From Sulfurovum sp. (GTDB taxonomy: Bacteria > Campylobacterota > Campylobacteria > Campylobacterales > Sulfurovaceae): DNA of 7,620 nucleotides. Location: the NCBI GenBank assembly GCA_015493425.1, contig WGDG01000209.1:1-7620 (forward strand), read 5' to 3'. Numbering within the stretch: position 1 is the first letter of the stretch; each line of letters opens with the position of its first letter. The notes beneath the pieces are model-generated. The model did not search any database. It saw only the letters and a program-made list of their open reading frames with translations, and was not told the origin of the DNA. The translations under genes were made by a program, and so were the position numbers. Below, one piece after another: positions 4,317 to 7,620 of this stretch.

Positions 4317-7261
4317 CCAACCTTGACTACCAGCAGGAAGCCATCAAGGCCGTCACAGACATCTTTGACGGGCAGGAGGTGTGCCGCAGTAACTTCTCCG
4401 TACCGTCTTTTGATTCACAGGGGCTTATGCAAAATGAGACAGAGCTTGGGTATGGTAACAAACTGCATCTACTTGATGATGAGCTGCTTGAAAATCTCAA
4501 CAAGATACAACTTCGCAACGGACTGGAACACTCCAAAAAGCTCACGAGTAAAGATTTTACTGTGGAGATGGAAACCGGAACGGGAAAGACCTATGTGTAC
4601 CTCAAAACCATCTTTGAACTCAATAGGCTCTATGGATTTACCAAGTTCATCATCGTCGTACCCTCCCTTGCCATCAAAGAGGGCGTGCTCAAATCGCTAC
4701 AGATCACCGAAGAGCACTTTCGTGCAATGTACCAGAACACACCGTATGACTACTTTACCTACAACTCGGCGAATCTCGAACAGGTAAGAAGTTTCGCAAC
4801 CAACGACTATATTCAGATTATGGTCATCAATATCGATGCCTTTAGAAAAAGCTTTACCGACCCGACCAAAGAGAACAAAGCCAACATCATCCATCGTACC
4901 AATGACAGGCTCAGTGGTTATCGACCCATTGAGTTCATACAGTCTACCAATCCTGTCGTCATCATCGATGAGCCACAAAGTGTCGACACCACCAACAAAT
5001 CGAAAGAGGCCATCGAGAGCCTTAACCCGCTGTGTACCATCCGCTATTCGGCCACCCACAGAGAGAAACACCACATGGTCTACAAGCTCGACCCTGTCGA
5101 TGCCTACAACAAGCAGCTTGTCAAGCAGATAGAGGTAGCGGAGTTCACGGTAGAAGGCGGCAACAATAAAGCCTACATCAAATTGCTCTCAACCGACAAC
5201 ACTAAAAGCCCCATCACCGCCAAGATCGAGATCGATGTGATGAAGCATGGATCGGTATCGCGCAAAAAACTAACCGTGAAACAAGGCGACGACCTGTATG
5301 AGCGTTCGGGCGGGCGGGACATCTACAGCGGATACATCGTCAATGATATTTACTGTGAAGAGGGGGCTGAGTACATCGACTTCACCTCCAAGCCGGAGAT
5401 CGTGGAACTGGGACAGGCTATCGGCGGCGTCGATGAAGATGAGCGCAAGCGCCTCCAGATACGCAAGACCATCGAAGAGCATTTGGAGAAAGAACTAAGA
5501 CTGACAAAAAGGGGCATCAAAGTCCTGAGTCTCTTTTTCATCGACAAGGTGGCCAACTACCGCTGGTATGATGAAGATGGCAGTCCTCAAAAAGGGAAAT
5601 ATGCCCGAATGTTCGAAGAGGAATACCGCCAGCTTATCCGCAAACCAAAGTACCGAACACTTTTTGAGGATGTTGATGTCGATACGATCGTAGAAAGAGT
5701 GCACAACGGATACTTCTCCATCGACCGAAAAGGCAAAGTCAAAGACACCTCCGGTAAGACACAGGATGATGAAGACACCTACAGCCTCATCATGCAGGAA
5801 AAAGAGAGGCTACTGGGACTTGACAATGGCTTGAAGTTCATCTTCTCTCACTCAGCCCTCAGGGAAGGATGGGATAACCCCAATATCTTCCAGATCTGCA
5901 CACTTAATGAAAGTAATTCAGTCATCAAAAAGCGTCAGGAGATCGGACGGGGGCTCAGACTCTGTGTCAATCAGCGGGGAGAGAGGGTGTTTGGTTTTGA
6001 GATCAATACGCTGACAGTGATGGCCAACGAATCCTATGAGGACTTTGCCAAACAGCTGCAAAAAGAGATAGAAGAAGACACCGGCATCAAGTTTGGACTC
6101 ATTGAGGAGCACAGTTTTGCCAATATCGTAACAATCGATAATAACGGCGAGGAAAGCTACCTTGGGGTCGAACATTCAGAAGCACTCTGGAAGCACCTGT
6201 ATGAGCAAAAATATATTGATGACAGGGGCAAAGTCCAAGACAATCTGAAACTGGCATTAAAGGCTGATTCCGTGACATTACCGGATGGATATGAGGCGGT
6301 TGCACCTCAGATCATGACACTGCTTAAAAAAGTAGCCGGAAATCTCAACATAAAAGATGCGAGCAAAAGAAAAGTCGTAACGCTTAATAAAGAGGTCTAT
6401 CTAAGCGAAGAATTCACAGAGCTGTGGAACAGGATAAAGTACAAAACGACCTACAGAGTCACGTTTGACGAAGCGGCACTCGTTGAGGCGTGCGCCAAAG
6501 AGATACAGGATCATCTCATTGTAGCAAAATCACGGTTCCACTACAGCAAAGCTGGCATCGAGATCACCCAGGGCGGTGTGGGTGCCGATGTCGTGGAGGA
6601 GTCAAGCTTTGTGTACAATGCCAAAGATTTTGAACTGCCGGATATCGTGACCTATCTTCAAAATGAGACCAACCTGACCCGTCGCGCCATTGTGGAGATA
6701 TTGACCAGGAGTGGTAAGCTGGAACAGTTCAAAAACAACCCACAAAAGTTTATCGAGCAGGCCATGGGGATGGTACAACGAACCATGCGACACTTTGTGG
6801 TGGACGGCATCAAATATGAAAAAATAGGAGACGAGAGCTACTATGCGCAAGAGATATTTGAAGAGCAGGAGTTGGCCGGCTATCTGAGCCAGAACCTCCA
6901 AAAAAGCGAAAAGGGTGTGTATGACTATGTCATCTACGACTCGGATGTAGAAAAAAACTTTGCTATATCATTCGAGAACAACCCGATGGTCAAGGTCTAT
7001 GCCAAACTGCCGGGCTTTTTCAAGATCGATACCCCACTTGGAAGCTACAATCCGGACTGGGCAGTGGTAATAGAAAAAGATGACGTAGAGAGACTCTATT
7101 TTGTAGTCGAGACCAAAAGCTCACTCTTTACCGATGCTCTGCGCCCCACAGAACAAGCCAAGATAGACTGCGGCGTGGCACACTTCGATGCGCTTGATAA
7201 TGAGGTTGCATTTATCAAGGCTACTCAGATGAGTGATGTGGAGGATGTGGTGGCCGGATAA
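4298..7261 (+). CDS. res: Type III restriction enzyme, Res subunit (helicase + endonuclease)
   Basis: 987 residues, the normal length for Res. SF2 helicase motifs in order: METGTGKTYVY (Walker A, 91-101), VVIIDEPQSVD (DEPQ box, 224-227), RYSATHRE (SAT, 251-253), FSHSALREGWDNPNIFQICTLNES (516-539) and KKRQEIGRGLRL (544-555, motif VI arginines). The C-terminus has a PD-(D/E)XK nuclease: YNPDWAVV (D920) and YFVVETKSS (E938, K940). No key residue is missing, so the protein should be catalytically competent. With a Mod methyltransferase, Res uses ATP to communicate between two inversely oriented sites and cuts about 25-27 bp from one site. The start ATG 4298 overlaps the upstream stop and has a weak ribosome site, so expression probably depends on coupling. 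No mod gene lies in the window. A hairpin terminator overlaps the stop codon. Confidence 0.96.
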   Translation: MKIQFDPNLDYQQEAIKAVTDIFDGQEVCRSNFSVPSFDSQGLMQNETELGYGNKLHLLDDELLENLNKIQLRNGLEHSKKLTSKDFTVEMETGTGKTYVYLKTIFELNRLYGFTKFIIVVPSLAIKEGVLKSLQITEEHFRAMYQNTPYDYFTYNSANLEQVRSFATNDYIQIMVINIDAFRKSFTDPTKENKANIIHRTNDRLSGYRPIEFIQSTNPVVIIDEPQSVDTTNKSKEAIESLNPLCTIRYSATHREKHHMVYKLDPVDAYNKQLVKQIEVAEFTVEGGNNKAYIKLLSTDNTKSPITAKIEIDVMKHGSVSRKKLTVKQGDDLYERSGGRDIYSGYIVNDIYCEEGAEYIDFTSKPEIVELGQAIGGVDEDERKRLQIRKTIEEHLEKELRLTKRGIKVLSLFFIDKVANYRWYDEDGSPQKGKYARMFEEEYRQLIRKPKYRTLFEDVDVDTIVERVHNGYFSIDRKGKVKDTSGKTQDDEDTYSLIMQEKERLLGLDNGLKFIFSHSALREGWDNPNIFQICTLNESNSVIKKRQEIGRGLRLCVNQRGERVFGFEINTLTVMANESYEDFAKQLQKEIEEDTGIKFGLIEEHSFANIVTIDNNGEESYLGVEHSEALWKHLYEQKYIDDRGKVQDNLKLALKADSVTLPDGYEAVAPQIMTLLKKVAGNLNIKDASKRKVVTLNKEVYLSEEFTELWNRIKYKTTYRVTFDEAALVEACAKEIQDHLIVAKSRFHYSKAGIEITQGGVGADVVEESSFVYNAKDFELPDIVTYLQNETNLTRRAIVEILTRSGKLEQFKNNPQKFIEQAMGMVQRTMRHFVVDGIKYEKIGDESYYAQEIFEEQELAGYLSQNLQKSEKGVYDYVIYDSDVEKNFAISFENNPMVKVYAKLPGFFKIDTPLGSYNPDWAVVIEKDDVERLYFVVETKSSLFTDALRPTEQAKIDCGVAHFDALDNEVAFIKATQMSDVEDVVAG

Positions 7262-7289
7262 GGGTGCGAAGTAGCTACTTCGCACCCTT
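7260..7289 (+). terminator. Intrinsic terminator at the end of res
   Basis: A perfect palindrome, gggtgcgaagtag followed by ctacttcgcaccc (7262-7287), extends to 15 bp with aa/tt at its ends and is followed by tttt (7288-7291). It starts inside the res stop codon. The strong GC-rich stem plus T-run marks the end of the four-gene operon. On the minus strand the trailing sequence has no T-run, so it should work mainly on plus-strand transcripts. Confidence 0.85.
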
Positions 7290-7344
7290 TTAAACACATT
7301 TCTGCAGGTATCCAGCTATGCAATTTGTGTTTTGAATCTACCAC

Positions 7345-7605
7345 CTAAAGATGCAAACCTCCCGACGGCTTGTTTTTTGGCGGGGTCGGTATCGAAAATT
7401 TTTCTTTTGCGATCTCGATTTTCTCCATACTTTCGCCTGACAAAATTCTCTCAGAAATCTCTTTTCGCTCATCCTGTGATAATGATCCCGCATATTCGAT
7501 CAGATAATCTAATGCATTATTCAAAAGTTTGTTTCTCTTCAGATGTTCACCAGCAAGCTCCCATGCTGAATCGGATGATTTTTCGGCCTCACGCATCCTC
7601 CCCAT
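7345..7605 (-). CDS. Unrecognised small or truncated protein, 3' part of a gene
   Basis: Minus-strand frame ending at 7345 and open all the way to the right edge. ATG 7605 gives 86 residues and ATG 7596 gives 83; the frame also runs on into the adapter-like end, so the gene is probably cut by the contig boundary. The protein is polar and mostly helical in character (AWELAGEHLKRNKLLNNALDYLIEYAGSL, then SQDERKEISERILSGESMEKIEIAKEKF) and ends in a Pro/Lys/Gly tail PTPPKNKPSGGLHL. No signal peptide, membrane segment or catalytic motif is visible, and I do not recognise a family. It faces res, with about 55 bp between its stop and the terminator. It could be the tail of a larger protein or a small standalone helical protein. 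Confidence 0.6.
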   Translation of the reverse strand: MGRMREAEKSSDSAWELAGEHLKRNKLLNNALDYLIEYAGSLSQDERKEISERILSGESMEKIEIAKEKFSIPTPPKNKPSGGLHL

Positions 7606-7608
7606 ATC

Positions 7609-7620
7609 CTGTCTCTTATA
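7609..7620. other. Probable sequencing adapter (Tn5/Nextera mosaic end) at contig edge
   Basis: The last 12 bases, ctgtctcttata, equal the first 12 bases of the Nextera transposase adapter (CTGTCTCTTATACACATCT). A 12-base match falling exactly at the window end is unlikely by chance. The real genomic sequence probably stops at about 7608. Confidence 0.75.

Noticed and set aside
4311..4787. A 158-codon open frame inside res
   Set aside because: It lies fully within res in another frame, and its product is a low-complexity Ser/Arg/Pro/Thr mix typical of out-of-frame reading. Res motifs there are intact.
4697..5074. A 125-codon minus-strand frame opposite res
   Set aside because: It is antisense to the helicase core, where codon choice follows the plus-strand protein; no family features.
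7262..7287. Perfect 26-bp palindrome as an attachment or resolution site
   Set aside because: Its position on the res stop codon and the following T-run are fully explained by an intrinsic terminator, and there is no recombinase nearby.

Overview
The window looks like a bacterial defence island from a low-to-moderate GC genome. Codon choice and the look of the Res protein are reminiscent of Campylobacterota such as Sulfurovum or Sulfurimonas. That is an impression from the sequence, not a search result, and it is tentative. The last 12 bases match the Nextera (Tn5 mosaic-end) adapter, so the right edge is probably the true end of an assembled contig.

Left module (1-1123, clearly AT-rich): the C-terminal part of an ABC/OLD-type AAA ATPase, cut by the left edge, overlaps a gene for a TOPRIM-fold (DUF4276-like) protein. 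An ATPase gene overlapping a TOPRIM gene is the arrangement of OLD/Gabija/PARIS-like anti-phage systems. A 116-bp non-coding gap follows, filled largely by an imperfect inverted repeat (1136-1213).

Right module (1240-7261, GC rising along its length): four tightly packed genes that read as one operon. They are a full-length DUF262 + HNH (GmrSD-type) nuclease, a KilA-N domain protein starting directly after its stop codon, a 167-residue chimeric ORF, and a full-length type III restriction subunit (Res). The chimeric ORF holds only the C-terminal remnant of an AlbA_2/HATPase_c_4-type regulator, placed behind a decayed copy of the first codons of res. It is flanked by a 20-bp perfect direct repeat 500 bp apart, and deletion between the repeats would rejoin KilA-N to res with the same ATGA overlap. 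A strong hairpin terminator overlaps the res stop codon. No type III methyltransferase (mod) is in the window, so Res is either orphaned here or paired with a Mod encoded elsewhere.

Right edge (7290-7620): a short non-coding stretch, then the 3' part of an unrecognised gene on the minus strand, convergent with res and cut by the contig end. No tRNA, rRNA, CRISPR array or transposase was seen.
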